Notes: generated by a model not told the origin, from the letters alone. Positions 1-7,361 are shown, numbered from the stretch's first letter. The stretch: 37,181 nucleotides of DNA from a virus (IMGVR_UViG_3300031566_000173:1-37181); one strand, 5' to 3'. Numbers and translations are program-made.

Positions 1-171
1 CGGCGGGGCCGTCGGGACAAGCCCTATCATGGCGTTCTGAGCGACCCCGAGCGCCAGCGCCTCAGACGGCGCCACGACGGTGATGTCGATCTGGCGCCCC
101 TGTGGTCCGTCGACGGTGAAGCAAGCGCAGTAGGAGTCAGGGCCATCTTGTGGCTGAGTTTTATCGGACAT
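1..171 (-). CDS. Hypothetical protein, N-terminal part (runs off window edge)
   Basis: The first 57 codons of a leftward gene are visible and the frame is open to base 1. The start is ATG at 171, with a purine-rich AAGGAAA ribosome site about 5 nt upstream. The peptide begins MSDKTQPQDGPDSYCACF and continues with short beta-like stretches (QIDITVVAPSEALALG), then a hydrophobic patch. No family is recognised. It is the last visible gene of the leftward early block and lies 50 bp after the zinc-finger gene. Coding frame and ribosome site are seen directly; function is unknown. Confidence 0.6.
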   Translation of the reverse strand, partial: MSDKTQPQDGPDSYCACFTVDGPQGRQIDITVVAPSEALALGVAQNAMIGLVPTAPP

Positions 172-221
172 GTGCTTTCCTTTCCCCGAGAACACGAAGG
201 TGCGCACCCGGGCGTCGTGGG

Positions 222-707
222 TCAACGGCACTGGTACTTTTCTACGATTTCGGCCAGGCGCCGTTCATGCGCAGCGCGCCGGTTGTCCTCCGCCGTTGCT
301 TGCGGGTAGTGCTCAGCGCCGTGGCATCCGGTACAAAGCCACCGCACCACGGTCGGGGACTCGTAGTCGTCGTGGTGCATTTCGGCCTTCGCGCGCCCGC
401 ATCTCTCGCACGGCTGCCGCTTGACGGTACCTCGCGAAACGCGCTGTTGCATGCGGCTCCGCGCCCGGACGCGCGTCGCGAAGCCGGGATCCGACTGGTA
501 GCGCTCCGCGCCCTCGTCCGTGCTGCCCGCCGCGCGCCGAGCCCGCATGTAGTCCCGGTGACAGGCCCGGCAGCGGCGCTGCCTCCCGTGCTTCGCACAC
601 TTTCCGAACATTTCTCGGGGGAGTACCCGCTGACACGTCGAGCACCGTCGGTGCATCAAACCGTCGATCCCTTGCTCGAATAGCTCAGATTTCGTTCTGC
701 GTGACAC
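222..707 (-). CDS. HNH/zinc-finger protein, probable nuclease or DNA-binding
   Basis: The 161-aa basic protein has two Cys/His clusters. The N-terminal one (about residues 21-52) reads RRCSTCQRVLPREMF, then CRACHRDYMRARR, the zinc-hook layout seen in phage endonuclease VII-like and small HNH proteins. The C-terminal one (about 99-130) has CERCG, then AEMHHDDYESP, VVRWLC and CHGAEH, a treble-clef form common in small phage zinc proteins. The start is taken as GTG at 707, without a strong ribosome site, just after the short direct repeat GTGAAACGTGAAAC. Catalysis is not proven, because the HHDDY motif could bind either metal or DNA. Confidence 0.75.
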   Translation of the reverse strand: MSRRTKSELFEQGIDGLMHRRCSTCQRVLPREMFGKCAKHGRQRRCRACHRDYMRARRAAGSTDEGAERYQSDPGFATRVRARSRMQQRVSRGTVKRQPCERCGRAKAEMHHDDYESPTVVRWLCTGCHGAEHYPQATAEDNRRAAHERRLAEIVEKYQCR

Positions 708-717
708 GTTTCACGTT

Positions 718-1086
718 TCACAAAAAGTCGCGGTGAACCTCTTTGGACATGCGCTCTGACAGCGCACGGAGCCGCTTGTCGCGCTCAGGAGCGGGATCAT
801 CCAAGTGGTCGAGGATCTCTTTCGCGGCCACGTCGAGCACACCCAGCATCTCGCTCACACGCGCGATCGGCACGTACCCAGCGTCCCGCATGTCCTTGTC
901 GGTCGCGTAGTCCGTGCCCGCCGGCTTGAAGGCGGCCGCGCCGAACTTGTGCGCGAGCTTCGGGTCCACATTGGTGGTCCCTGGGCCCACACGAGCCACG
1001 AGGAGCACGAACTGCGTCGGATCCGGCCGCTGAAACGTGATCGGGCCCTGCATCTCGCGCTCGAAGCGCTGCTCGGTGTCGGACAT
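718..1086 (-). CDS. Hypothetical protein, 122 aa
   Basis: The start is ATG at 1086 with GGGAG about 5 nt upstream; longer readings from 1194 lack a comparable site and overlap the upstream gene. The protein begins MSDTEQRFEREMQGPITF and has a beta-rich middle (QFVLLVARVGPGTTNVDP). A helical, charged C-terminus contains EILDHLDDPAPERDKRLRAL. No catalytic motif or known family is recognised. It lies 10 bp after the preceding leftward gene and is probably co-transcribed with it. Confidence 0.65.
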   Translation of the reverse strand: MSDTEQRFEREMQGPITFQRPDPTQFVLLVARVGPGTTNVDPKLAHKFGAAAFKPAGTDYATDKDMRDAGYVPIARVSEMLGVLDVAAKEILDHLDDPAPERDKRLRALSERMSKEVHRDFL

Positions 1087-1096
1087 GGTGCTCCCG

Positions 1097-1663
1097 TCAG
1101 CGGCGTCGGCCGCGCCCCAGCTGCCGGCGCCCCGTGCCCGGCAGCATATTCCCAGACAGCCTCGGGCCGCCGACGCGCTCCAGCAGGAGCCCAACGGCCT
1201 CGGTCAGCTGCGTCACCGCCACGGCTTGATGGGCGGTCGCCTGAGTGGCCGCTCGGCGCTCGGCGCGCTGCTCGGCCATCGGGTCATATTCCTCAGTGGC
1301 GATGGCGCCGTCGCCGAAGATCCCGCCGGCGCTCTGGCCGCCCCAGCCGTGCACACCGTCCGGAAGCTCCTGCTCCTCGCGATACCACCGCTCCTGGGCC
1401 TCGGCGGGCGTCTCGTCGTCGTCGTAGGCGGGACGCTGGATCGCCTCCTCGCGCCGCCGGACCACCGGCGAGCCGGGGAAGTACGGCTCCTCGTCGCGTC
1501 TCGCCAGCTGGGCCTGCCGGCTCGGGCGCGGAGCGCTCGGGCGCGTTCCGCCGGTGTGGTTCTGGAGACGATCGCGAATCAGGTCGCTCTTCAAGTCCTC
1601 TACGGACCGACCCTCGACTGCTGCCAGGGCCTCGAAAGCTCGCTCCAGATCGTCTTGCGCCAT
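1097..1663 (-). CDS. Hypothetical helical and disordered protein, 188 aa
   Basis: The start is ATG at 1663, preceded by GGAGC. The N-terminus (MAQDDLERAFEALAAVEGRS) predicts amphipathic helix, residues 40-110 are rich in Pro, Arg and acidic residues and probably disordered, and the C-terminal third has another helix (QAVAVTQLTEAVGLLLERVG). This helix-linker-helix pattern would suit a scaffold or oligomerising accessory protein, but no homologue is recognised. It is the leftward neighbour of a small plus-strand membrane gene, and the two start regions face each other across 63 bp (1664-1726). Confidence 0.6.
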   Translation of the reverse strand: MAQDDLERAFEALAAVEGRSVEDLKSDLIRDRLQNHTGGTRPSAPRPSRQAQLARRDEEPYFPGSPVVRRREEAIQRPAYDDDETPAEAQERWYREEQELPDGVHGWGGQSAGGIFGDGAIATEEYDPMAEQRAERRAATQATAHQAVAVTQLTEAVGLLLERVGGPRLSGNMLPGTGRRQLGRGRRR

Positions 1664-1703
1664 GCTCCATGAGCAGCATCCCGCAAACGCTCTGTGAGGG
1701 CAA

Positions 1704-1726
1704 CTCCGATCCGGTAGAATCGGAGC
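1704..1726 (+). promoter_or_regulatory. Hairpin with -10-like TAGAAT directly before the 1727 start codon
   Basis: A 7-bp inverted repeat, CTCCGAT (1704-1710) and ATCGGAG (1719-1725), encloses TAGAAT (1714-1719), 7 nt before the ATG at 1727. The element is TANNNT-type and fits a leaderless promoter. The right arm also carries the only Shine-Dalgarno-like GGAG, so the palindrome could be an operator or, in a longer transcript, mask the ribosome site. No convincing -35 box is seen. Confidence 0.4.
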
Positions 1727-1933
1727 ATGTACCCAGCGCCTTGTCCCTGTTCCGCGCCGCAGCCGCTCGGCGCTCTCACTGTCCCCTACGCGCAAAAGCT
1801 CGCGATGATCGGCCTCGTCGGGATCGCGGCGGGCGCCGCCGTCTCGAAGAAGTACGAGTGGGCGGCCCCAGGCGCGATCCTCGGGGGCGTCCTCGCTCTT
1901 GGACTCGGCTACGCCGTTCTCCAGAAAGCGTAG
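1727..1933 (+). CDS. Small membrane protein, 68 aa
   Basis: A lone plus-strand gene within leftward genes. The N-terminus is short and Cys/Pro-rich. Two hydrophobic Gly/Ala-rich helices follow, at about residues 25-40 (LAMIGLVGIAAGAAV) and 46-65 (APGAILGGVLALGLGYAVL), joined by a charged turn KKYEW. This is an alpha-helical hairpin in the membrane. It resembles in composition the other small Gly/Ala-rich membrane proteins of this window (7536, 19444, 30040), suggesting a virion-membrane or holin-like role, which is inference. Codon use is like its neighbours. Confidence 0.6.
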   Translation: MYPAPCPCSAPQPLGALTVPYAQKLAMIGLVGIAAGAAVSKKYEWAAPGAILGGVLALGLGYAVLQKA

Positions 1934-1940
1934 CCGCGAG

Positions 1941-2129
1941 TCAGCGGTTTCTGGCCGCGTGCACCTGCGCCAGCAGGCACAGCGCGAAGAAACTCGCCTG
2001 CGGCTCGCCGCCGCGCATCAGAAAGCTCCTGCGCAGGAGTCGCTTCGGCGACTCGTCTATCCCGCGCACCTTCCGGACACGCTCCAGCGCTGCCGCGAAG
2101 TCGGTGCTGATCATCTTGTTGTCGCTCAT
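1941..2129 (-). CDS. Hypothetical small protein, 62 aa
   Basis: It starts at ATG 2129 after AAGAAAG. The sequence MSDNKMISTDFAAALERV is followed by a basic segment (RKVRGIDESPKRLLRRSF) and a mildly hydrophobic tail (FFALCLLAQVHA). No family is recognised. Its end lies 7 bp from the end of the convergent small membrane gene. An alternative overlapping frame exists, but this one has the better ribosome site and a natural composition. Confidence 0.55.
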   Translation of the reverse strand: MSDNKMISTDFAAALERVRKVRGIDESPKRLLRRSFLMRGGEPQASFFALCLLAQVHAARNR

Positions 2130-2215
2130 GGTACACTTTCTTGGCCCGGCCCGGGGCGCGCAGGGCTACGCCATCACGCCCCAAGCTTTGGGCTCGCGCT
2201 ATTCTCGCACGGCTG

Positions 2216-2536
2216 TCATCGCCGCCTCATGAAGTGAATCCACGCCTTCTGGCTTTCGCGAAGCTCCGTCGTAGCCTTCAACTCCATGAAGAAGGGCTCC
2301 TCTGCCTCGCGCAGCGCGTCGTGCGCTTCCCTCATGCTGCGCACCACGACCACGCGCACCCCACGCGGGGCCACGAACAGATCGGGGCCGCCGCCTCGCG
2401 TCTCAGGGTTGCCCTCCAGCGACGGGATCCGCAGCCCGAACTTGGTGCGACCGCGCGCGCCGGTGTGGTTCCGTGCCCATGGGACGCCTCGCTGCGACAT
2501 GAAGTCACAGACGGCGCGCTGCAGAAGTGCCTCCAT
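2216..2536 (-). CDS. VRR-NUC domain nuclease, 106 aa
   Basis: A compact PD-(D/E)XK nuclease of the VRR-NUC type, a family of phage and repair nucleases (including eukaryotic FAN1) acting on branched or flapped DNA. The core is complete: an N-terminal helix with MEALLQRAV, GGGPDLFV (catalytic Asp about residue 52), MELKATTE (Glu 85, Lys 87) and Gln 96 in ESQKAWI. The length matches stand-alone phage VRR-NUC proteins. The ATG at 2536 overlaps the upstream stop in TGATG, so translation is probably coupled. It is part of the leftward replication operon. Confidence 0.85.
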   Translation of the reverse strand: MEALLQRAVCDFMSQRGVPWARNHTGARGRTKFGLRIPSLEGNPETRGGGPDLFVAPRGVRVVVVRSMREAHDALREAEEPFFMELKATTELRESQKAWIHFMRRR

Positions 2537-2832
2537 CAGTTCGCCGGCGCAGGCAAATGTCTTCGGTGCTCGTCGCCGATCGTGTCGAGGACGGTCTTGA
2601 GCGCCTCGGCCTGCGCGTAGGCGTGCTCCGCGTCGTCGTCGACGACTGCGATGCGCACCTCGATGCCACCGCGGCACACCCGAATCTCCTCCAGGTCGCT
2701 GCGCAGCGCCGCGATGGCTTCCGTCGCTTTGCCGAGCAGCTGCTTGACATCGGGGCGCTCGTTGGAATCCCATGACGCTGACCACCACCACGGCGTGACG
2801 TCACTGATGATCGATGTGTTCGAGAGCCTCAT
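2536..2832 (-). CDS. Hypothetical helical protein
   Basis: The reliable part is the helical C-terminal two thirds: DVKQLLGKATEAIAALRSD, then a beta-like VCRGGIEVRIAVVDDD and AYAQAEALKTVLDTIG. No family is recognised. The start is uncertain. ATG 2832 lies 6 nt after a good -10 (CATACT) and would be leaderless; ATG 2886, four bases after the upstream stop, would give 18 more residues of unconvincing composition. Neither has a Shine-Dalgarno site. The gene overlaps the nuclease gene by one base. Confidence 0.55.
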   Translation of the reverse strand: MRLSNTSIISDVTPWWWSASWDSNERPDVKQLLGKATEAIAALRSDLEEIRVCRGGIEVRIAVVDDDAEHAYAQAEALKTVLDTIGDEHRRHLPAPAN

Positions 2833-2838
2833 GCGCGC

Positions 2839-2867
2839 AGTATGGGGACTCGCTGTTAGCATCGCAA
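2839..2867 (-). promoter_or_regulatory. Putative leaderless promoter (TTGCGA-N17-CATACT)
   Basis: On the minus strand, TTGCGA (2867-2862) and CATACT (2844-2839) are separated by exactly 17 bp, and the next start codon, ATG 2832, follows 6 nt later. This would allow internal re-initiation of transcription of the orphan and the VRR-NUC gene. Confidence 0.35.
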
Positions 2868-2889
2868 CGCGAGTTTTCAGCGACACATG

Positions 2890-3033
2890 TCAGCGACGAG
2901 TAAGCCACCGCCAGAGCTTCTCGGCGGCATATACCACCAGCGAGAGCAGCGCGATGGCGACCATCATGACGAGCACAGCGATCAGCGCGACGATCGCCAG
3001 CGCGATCCAGTCGGAGATGTACGGGTTTCTCAC
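2890..3033 (-). CDS. Small single-span membrane protein, 47 aa
   Basis: The frame starts at GTG 3033, overlapping the upstream stop as GTGA. It encodes a short polar N-terminus (RNPYISDW), one long hydrophobic helix of about 28 residues (IALAIVALIAVLVMMVAIAL onward, residues 10-36) and a basic aromatic tail (EKLWRWLTRR). This is a typical small phage inner-membrane peptide with a positive-inside C-terminus. It is easily missed because of its size and GTG start. Function is unknown; holin-like or host-modulating roles are possible. Confidence 0.6.
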   Translation of the reverse strand: MRNPYISDWIALAIVALIAVLVMMVAIALLSLVVYAAEKLWRWLTRR

Positions 3034-3599
3034 TTGTGCGGCTTGAACCAGTACGCCTGCATGTGCCGCAGCAATCGGTCGGAGGCGACGCGGCGAGGGA
3101 TCACCGCGTCGATACCGCAACGTGGGCACACGGCGGTCCGGTCCTTGTCCGCCCACTCCACCACCTCGGCTGACGGGAAGGTCTCCAGGCAGTGGTAGCA
3201 GGCGCACTCTTCGGCGCCTTTGATCTCCTCGCGGTTGTGAAACGACGCCTTCGCCGCCTCCTTCACAGCAAGCGTCGTCTCCGCCCTCGCCGTCATGGAC
3301 TGCGGATGTACGGTTCCGCGATCGCTCTGGACCCATGGCCCCCGCACGCCCGGCTGGTTGGCCAGCATCTCGTCGGGCAGCGCCTCCACCGCCCGGTTGA
3401 TTGCGTCGTCGAGCGATTCGCCCTCTCCGGCAATAGCTCTCCCCGTGTCCGAGACCAACTCGTTGCCGCCTTGCATCAGCGTGACGATGAACTTCTGCCC
3501 AGTCTCCCCTCGGGTGTGCCACTCCGCTCCCTGCACACGCAGGCTGACGTTTTCCCGGAGCAGGAAACCGATCAGCGCCTCGTCAAACTCGGATGCCAC
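3030..3599 (-). CDS. Zinc-ribbon protein, 189 aa
   Basis: The start is chosen as GTG 3599, which overlaps the dnaB stop as TAGTG; an in-frame GTG at 3623 is possible. The first 110 residues are mixed alpha/beta without recognised motifs. Residues about 148-180 form a four-Cys ribbon: CACYHCLETFPSAEVVEW, then CPRCGIDAVIP. The pattern CxxC, F, EW, D, T, CPxCGIDSVI is common in bacterial and phage cytoplasmic proteins of unknown role. Its place directly after the helicase suggests an early, DNA-related job. Confidence 0.7.
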   Translation of the reverse strand: MASEFDEALIGFLLRENVSLRVQGAEWHTRGETGQKFIVTLMQGGNELVSDTGRAIAGEGESLDDAINRAVEALPDEMLANQPGVRGPWVQSDRGTVHPQSMTARAETTLAVKEAAKASFHNREEIKGAEECACYHCLETFPSAEVVEWADKDRTAVCPRCGIDAVIPRRVASDRLLRHMQAYWFKPHK

Positions 3600-5041
3600 T
3601 ACGTCGTCCTGTCCTCGAACCACGATTCGTCGTCGCCATCGTACTCGTCGAAGTCATGATCGGCAAGAGTGTCGAAACGCACGTATTCCTTCGTGAAGCG
3701 CAGCGTAATCGTCCCCGTGGGGCCCTGCCGCTGCTTGCCGATGATGATCTCGGCGAGGCCCTTCGTCTCGTCCGGGTGGTCCGGGTACATGTCCGGTCTG
3801 AACACGAACATCACGACGTCGGCGTCCTGCTCGATCGCGCCCGACTCACGAAGGTCGCTCAGCTGAGGCCGCTTGTCTTTCTTGTCTCGCGTCTCGACGG
3901 ATCGGTTCAGCTGACTGAGTCCGAGCACGCACAGCTTCTCCTGCTTCGCGAGGGCCTTGAGCGCGCGCGACACCTCGCTGACCTGCTGCTCTCGCGTTTT
4001 GCCGCGCTCGTCACGTACGCCGCACAGCTGCAGATAGTCGACAACGACAAGCCGTAGTCCATGCGGCGCCGCAGCCTTGGCTCGTCCGCTCTTGATCTCC
4101 TGCTTGAGCTTGCGCACCCGGGAGCGGATCTCGGGCACCGTGATCGCCGGAGTGTCGTCGATCCAGATCGGGGCGTCCTGCAGCCGGCCGATCGTGTCGC
4201 TGATGGCCACCCAGTCGTTTGGTCTCATGGCGGTCGGCATCCGGAACATCGACATGTTCACCTTGGATTCCGCTGCCAGGATCCGATAGCCCAGCTGCAG
4301 GTCCGTCATCTCCAGCGAGAACACCGCCGCGCCGCAGCCGTTCGCAGCCACGCGCGTCACCATGTTCATCGCGAGGCCCGTCTTACCGGCGCCGGGACGC
4401 GCTGCGAGGATCACGAGATCCCCGTCGTGAAGGCCCGCAAGCCGCGCGTTGAGGCGATCGAATCCAGTGTCGATGCCTGTCAGCGCCGAGCCGCGCTGCT
4501 GCGCCGCCGCCAGATCGCCATGCGAGTCCGTCAGCACTTCCTTGACGTGCCGGAGTGTCCGCTTCGCTTGCTGGTGCGCCAGTTCACCGAACGTGACTTC
4601 CGCGCCTTCGAGCAGCGTCTGCACATCCGCGTCGCTTTGCGCTGCGCCGCTCTTGATCTCAGCGATCATCGTCTGCGCCTTCGCCAGCGCCACACGCAGG
4701 CGCCACTTGTCTCGCACGATACGTGCGTGCGCCTCCACGTTCACCACCGCCGGCGTCGCGTCCATGATCTCGGCGAGGTAGACGGAACCGACTTGCCCCC
4801 ACCGGTTCATCTCGTTCAGCCGCTTCGCGATGGTCACGGCGTCAATGGGCTCACCTCGCTCGTCCAAGTCGAGCGCGGCGCCGTAGATCAAGCGGTTGCG
4901 CGAGTCGTAGAGCGCCTCGGGTGTTGGCAGCAGGTCCCGCACCTCGGCGATGCGCGGGGGATCCAGGAGCACCGTGCTCAACACCGCGTCCTCTGCGCGC
5001 TTGTCGATTGTGTACGCGAGGTGTTCGCCTCCGCTAGCCAT
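3599..5041 (-). CDS. dnaB: Replicative DNA helicase, DnaB family
   Basis: A full-length (480 aa) RecA-fold hexameric helicase that unwinds the fork 5'-3'. The N-terminal helical domain spans about residues 10-110 (YTIDKRAEDAVLSTVLLD). A linker precedes the motor domain, which has Walker A ARPGAGKT (214-221), Walker B LVVVDYLQL (331-339), LGLSQLNRSVE with RPQLSDLRESGAIEQDAD, and the arginine-finger segment KQRQGPTG. All key residues are present. It starts at ATG 5041 inside the end of the loader gene (8-bp overlap), with GGGGAGG upstream. Order initiator-loader-helicase matches lambda-type and myxophage replication modules. Confidence 0.96.
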   Translation of the reverse strand: MASGGEHLAYTIDKRAEDAVLSTVLLDPPRIAEVRDLLPTPEALYDSRNRLIYGAALDLDERGEPIDAVTIAKRLNEMNRWGQVGSVYLAEIMDATPAVVNVEAHARIVRDKWRLRVALAKAQTMIAEIKSGAAQSDADVQTLLEGAEVTFGELAHQQAKRTLRHVKEVLTDSHGDLAAAQQRGSALTGIDTGFDRLNARLAGLHDGDLVILAARPGAGKTGLAMNMVTRVAANGCGAAVFSLEMTDLQLGYRILAAESKVNMSMFRMPTAMRPNDWVAISDTIGRLQDAPIWIDDTPAITVPEIRSRVRKLKQEIKSGRAKAAAPHGLRLVVVDYLQLCGVRDERGKTREQQVSEVSRALKALAKQEKLCVLGLSQLNRSVETRDKKDKRPQLSDLRESGAIEQDADVVMFVFRPDMYPDHPDETKGLAEIIIGKQRQGPTGTITLRFTKEYVRFDTLADHDFDEYDGDDESWFEDRTT

Positions 5042-5990
5042 TCTTACGCCGGTCCTCCCCTTGGAGCATAATCCTCCGTCCCATGCATCCCCACAGCCGC
5101 GAGTAAGCTCTCTCCCCTAGCGTCTGCCGGATCTCCTTCGCGCGCGCGTTCGTCGTCACGACGGTTGCGAAGCCACTAGACCACCGTGCGTTGAGAATAA
5201 TCAGCAGCTGCTCCTGCACCCACTCCGTGGTGCGCTCGGCGCCAAGGTCGTCCAGTACGAGCAGGTCGGCGCGCGTCGCCTTGCGTATGAGTGAGCGATT
5301 CGGGGAGTTAGTCGGTTCGTCGAAGGAACGTCGAATCGCGTCCAGGAACTCTGGCACGTACAGCATGTACGGGCGCCGCGAGGCACCTCGCTCGACGAGC
5401 GTCCGCAGAACCGAGATCGCCAGGTGCGTCTTGCCGATGCCGAAGCCTTCGCCGATGAGAAGCAATCCGCTGCGCTTCGGATCGGTTGTGCCGAAGCTCT
5501 CGACGTACCCGAGGCTCGCCGACAGCGCGCGGCGCTGCAATTCGCTCACCGGCTCGAACGTGTCGAAGCCGCAGTCTAGCATCGCCTTGGGCACACCAGC
5601 GATGCGGAGACGTTCCCGCGTCGTGTGCTTCGCGTATACGTCGCACGGATCCGCTGCGAGCCCAGCATCGGTCCACGCAGGCCGTAGCCCAATCTCCAGC
5701 AGCTGATCGGTACGCCCCGCACATCTCGCCGGCGCCCCGTCGCACCTCGCGCAGAAGCGCAGCCTCTCCTTCGCTGCATCCACGATGTAGTCGCTGGTGC
5801 CGCCGAGGTACTGACCCAAGCTCGTCTCGCGCGGCACGAGAGCCGCGAAGGCATCTCCGTGCTCGCGTGCCAGGTGCTCATGCATGTCTTGGTTGCCCAG
5901 CGCTTCGCGGACGCGCGCGGCACGGCTCTCGGCGGCGCGTTGTGACTCCGCCAGCACATGCGAGGCGACGTCCCCGAGCGGGCGCATCAT
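5034..5990 (-). CDS. DnaC-like AAA+ helicase loader
   Basis: A 318-aa AAA+ ATPase that would load the DnaB hexamer at the origin. It starts at ATG 5990, overlapping the initiator stop (GAATGATG), after a GGCGGGG site. The N-terminal part has a Cys cluster (FCARCDGAPARC, about 79-90). The ATPase has Walker A GEGFGIGKT (180-188), Walker B ADLLVLDDLG (241-250), sensor VVTTN (277-281) and the terminal R-x-x-S-R-L segment (ERAYSRLWG). This is the DnaC/IstB/DnaI architecture. Its place between initiator and DnaB makes loader far likelier than a transposition helper. Confidence 0.92.
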   Translation of the reverse strand: MMRPLGDVASHVLAESQRAAESRAARVREALGNQDMHEHLAREHGDAFAALVPRETSLGQYLGGTSDYIVDAAKERLRFCARCDGAPARCAGRTDQLLEIGLRPAWTDAGLAADPCDVYAKHTTRERLRIAGVPKAMLDCGFDTFEPVSELQRRALSASLGYVESFGTTDPKRSGLLLIGEGFGIGKTHLAISVLRTLVERGASRRPYMLYVPEFLDAIRRSFDEPTNSPNRSLIRKATRADLLVLDDLGAERTTEWVQEQLLIILNARWSSGFATVVTTNARAKEIRQTLGERAYSRLWGCMGRRIMLQGEDRRKNG

Positions 5991-7117
5991 TCGAGCCCCG
6001 CCAGGTATTCGCCGAGCATCTCGCGGTCTTCGTCGTCGAGCATACTCAGATCCACCTCGTTCGTTTGCTTGGGAGCAGGCGGTTTGTCCTTCTGGGATCG
6101 CCCCTTGCCGCGCTTGTCGTTTGCCCGCCCGTTTGCCCGCAGCTGGCGACCCCGCTCCTCGATGAAGCCGTTCAGCTTGCGGTCGAGGTACTCCGCGAGC
6201 GCGTTGCCCCCGCTGCGTGGCCGGGTGGCCTCCCGGTTGCGAAGCTCCGACACGGTCTCCTCGAACTGCTCGACGGTCAGGCCCCACTCCTCGGCGGCAT
6301 AGGTGGCATGCTCGGGGAGGGGCTCGTAGTCGGCCACGGAGATCGGCGCGGGGCATAGCCCCTTGGGTCGGACAGGTGGGGTGCGGGTAGGTGGGGCTGC
6401 AGCCCCCGCCACGCCCTTACCAGTAACCCCACCACCTAACAGGTCACGATCATGAGTACGGCTAGGTACGGCTAGGCTAGGAGTGACGGTCTGTGACGCC
6501 GTGTGACGATTTTCGGGGTTTTCGTCACGCGGCGTGATGCGGGGTTCGGCCCCCAACCGGGATTCCGTCACACCCTGTGACGAATCGTCACGCAGCGTGA
6601 CGCTGTGGGCTCTGGGCCCCGATTTAGGCTCCGTCACATCCTGTGACGAATCGTCACGCGGCGTGACGGGTACCTGATCCTCGAAGAGAGACTGTTGCGT
6701 CACGTGGCGTGACGAATCGTCACGCGGCGTGACGCCTGGGGCTGCGGAGCCTCGGGCGAGCTTGGCGCGACGAGCGCGATCACGACGGCGCGCCCGGTAC
6801 TCCGCAGCGCGCCGCTTGTCGTTGGTCTTCGCCTCCTGTGCGTCGATGAAGTTGGGGAAGACCAGCCAGTGATCGTGAAGCTCGATGACGTCACGCTCGG
6901 CGAGCGACGCGATCCCTGGCTCGACGACGTCCATGGGGATGTCGATCAACGCCGTGATCGCCGGCGCCATCTCCGCCCCCCCGAACTCGATGACCCCAGC
7001 GCGGTCACATTTGCGCAGCAGGAGCCCCACGATGCATTTGGCCTGCCAATTCAGCAGCTTCCATGTCGCCGTGTCCCTGGTGTAGAGACGGATGTACCTT
7101 TCGTCCGCGAAGTCCAC
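5987..7117 (-). CDS. Phage replication initiator with internal iterons
   Basis: A 376-aa protein starting at GTG 7117, with an excellent AAAGGAGG site 7 nt upstream. Residues 1-100 (MDFADERYIRLYTRDTATWK onward) look like the winged-helix N-terminus of phage replication proteins known from myxophages and related phages. A very basic stretch (YRARRRDRARRAKLARG) follows, then a low-complexity section repeating the peptide T(P/L)RDDSSQ-VT several times (about residues 128-200). The C-terminus is helical and charged. The repeated peptide is the translation of palindromic DNA repeats at 6483-6734, so the gene probably carries its own origin, as gene O does in lambda. Initiator assignment rests on neighbours and architecture. 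Confidence 0.8.
   Translation of the reverse strand: MDFADERYIRLYTRDTATWKLLNWQAKCIVGLLLRKCDRAGVIEFGGAEMAPAITALIDIPMDVVEPGIASLAERDVIELHDHWLVFPNFIDAQEAKTNDKRRAAEYRARRRDRARRAKLARGSAAPGVTPRDDSSRHVTQQSLFEDQVPVTPRDDSSQDVTEPKSGPRAHSVTLRDDSSQGVTESRLGAEPRITPRDENPENRHTASQTVTPSLAVPSRTHDRDLLGGGVTGKGVAGAAAPPTRTPPVRPKGLCPAPISVADYEPLPEHATYAAEEWGLTVEQFEETVSELRNREATRPRSGGNALAEYLDRKLNGFIEERGRQLRANGRANDKRGKGRSQKDKPPAPKQTNEVDLSMLDDEDREMLGEYLAGLE
6483..6734. repeat. Iteron array, probable replication origin inside the initiator gene
   Basis: Three 37-bp units at 6566-6602, 6632-6668 and 6698-6734 recur with a 66-bp period. Each contains two copies of CGTCAC-N5-GTGACG separated by AAT; the right half is the 17-bp palindrome CGTCACGC-G-GCGTGACG (A in place of the central G region in unit 1). 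A fourth, right-half copy (CGTCAC-N5-GTGATG) is at 6523-6539. Three direct GTGACG copies at 6483, 6493 and 6503 are spaced exactly 10 bp, one helical turn. This is the design of an initiator-binding array; origin function is inferred. Confidence 0.75.
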
Positions 7118-7148
7118 GAACTACCCTCCTTTCGACGGGAGCGCCTGG

Positions 7149-7361
7149 TCAGGCGACTGACGATTGTGGGGTAGCGGTGGCTGCAGCGGGCGCGCTCGCG
7201 GGTTCGAGAGTCTGCTTCGCGAACGCGCGGAGCGCGCGGCGAAGGATTTCGCTCTTGGGGAGCTTCTCGGCCTCGACGCATCGGTCGAGGAGGGCGGTGT
7301 CTTCGGCGTCCAGCTTCACGTTCGTGACGCTGGCCCAGGTCGGCGTTTCCGTGCTCGGCAT
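7149..7361 (-). CDS. Ribbon-helix-helix regulator, 70 aa
   Basis: It starts at ATG 7361 without a Shine-Dalgarno site. Residues 12-50 fit the RHH/Arc-MetJ fold: a beta strand SVTNVKLDAED, helix 1 TALLDRCVEAEKL, then PKSEILRRALRAFAKQ. The last 20 residues are an Ala/Pro/Thr-rich tail. RHH proteins bind palindromic operators as dimers, and several promoter-overlapping palindromes exist in this window (1704, 6483, 12019, 31453). It lies upstream of the replication initiator and may control the replication operon; that is inference. Confidence 0.75.
   Translation of the reverse strand: MPSTETPTWASVTNVKLDAEDTALLDRCVEAEKLPKSEILRRALRAFAKQTLEPASAPAAATATPQSSVA

Noticed and set aside
805-2232. Long plus-strand open frame (475 codons) opposite the leftward genes
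   Set aside because: It is antisense to genes with good ribosome sites, is Arg/Pro/Ser-rich with no fold-like pattern, and results from high GC at codon third positions of the real strand.
6483-6734. Possible CRISPR-like array
   Set aside because: Repeats are internally palindromic, carry near-identical spacing inside a coding gene, and intervening sequences are partly coding; no cas genes are present.
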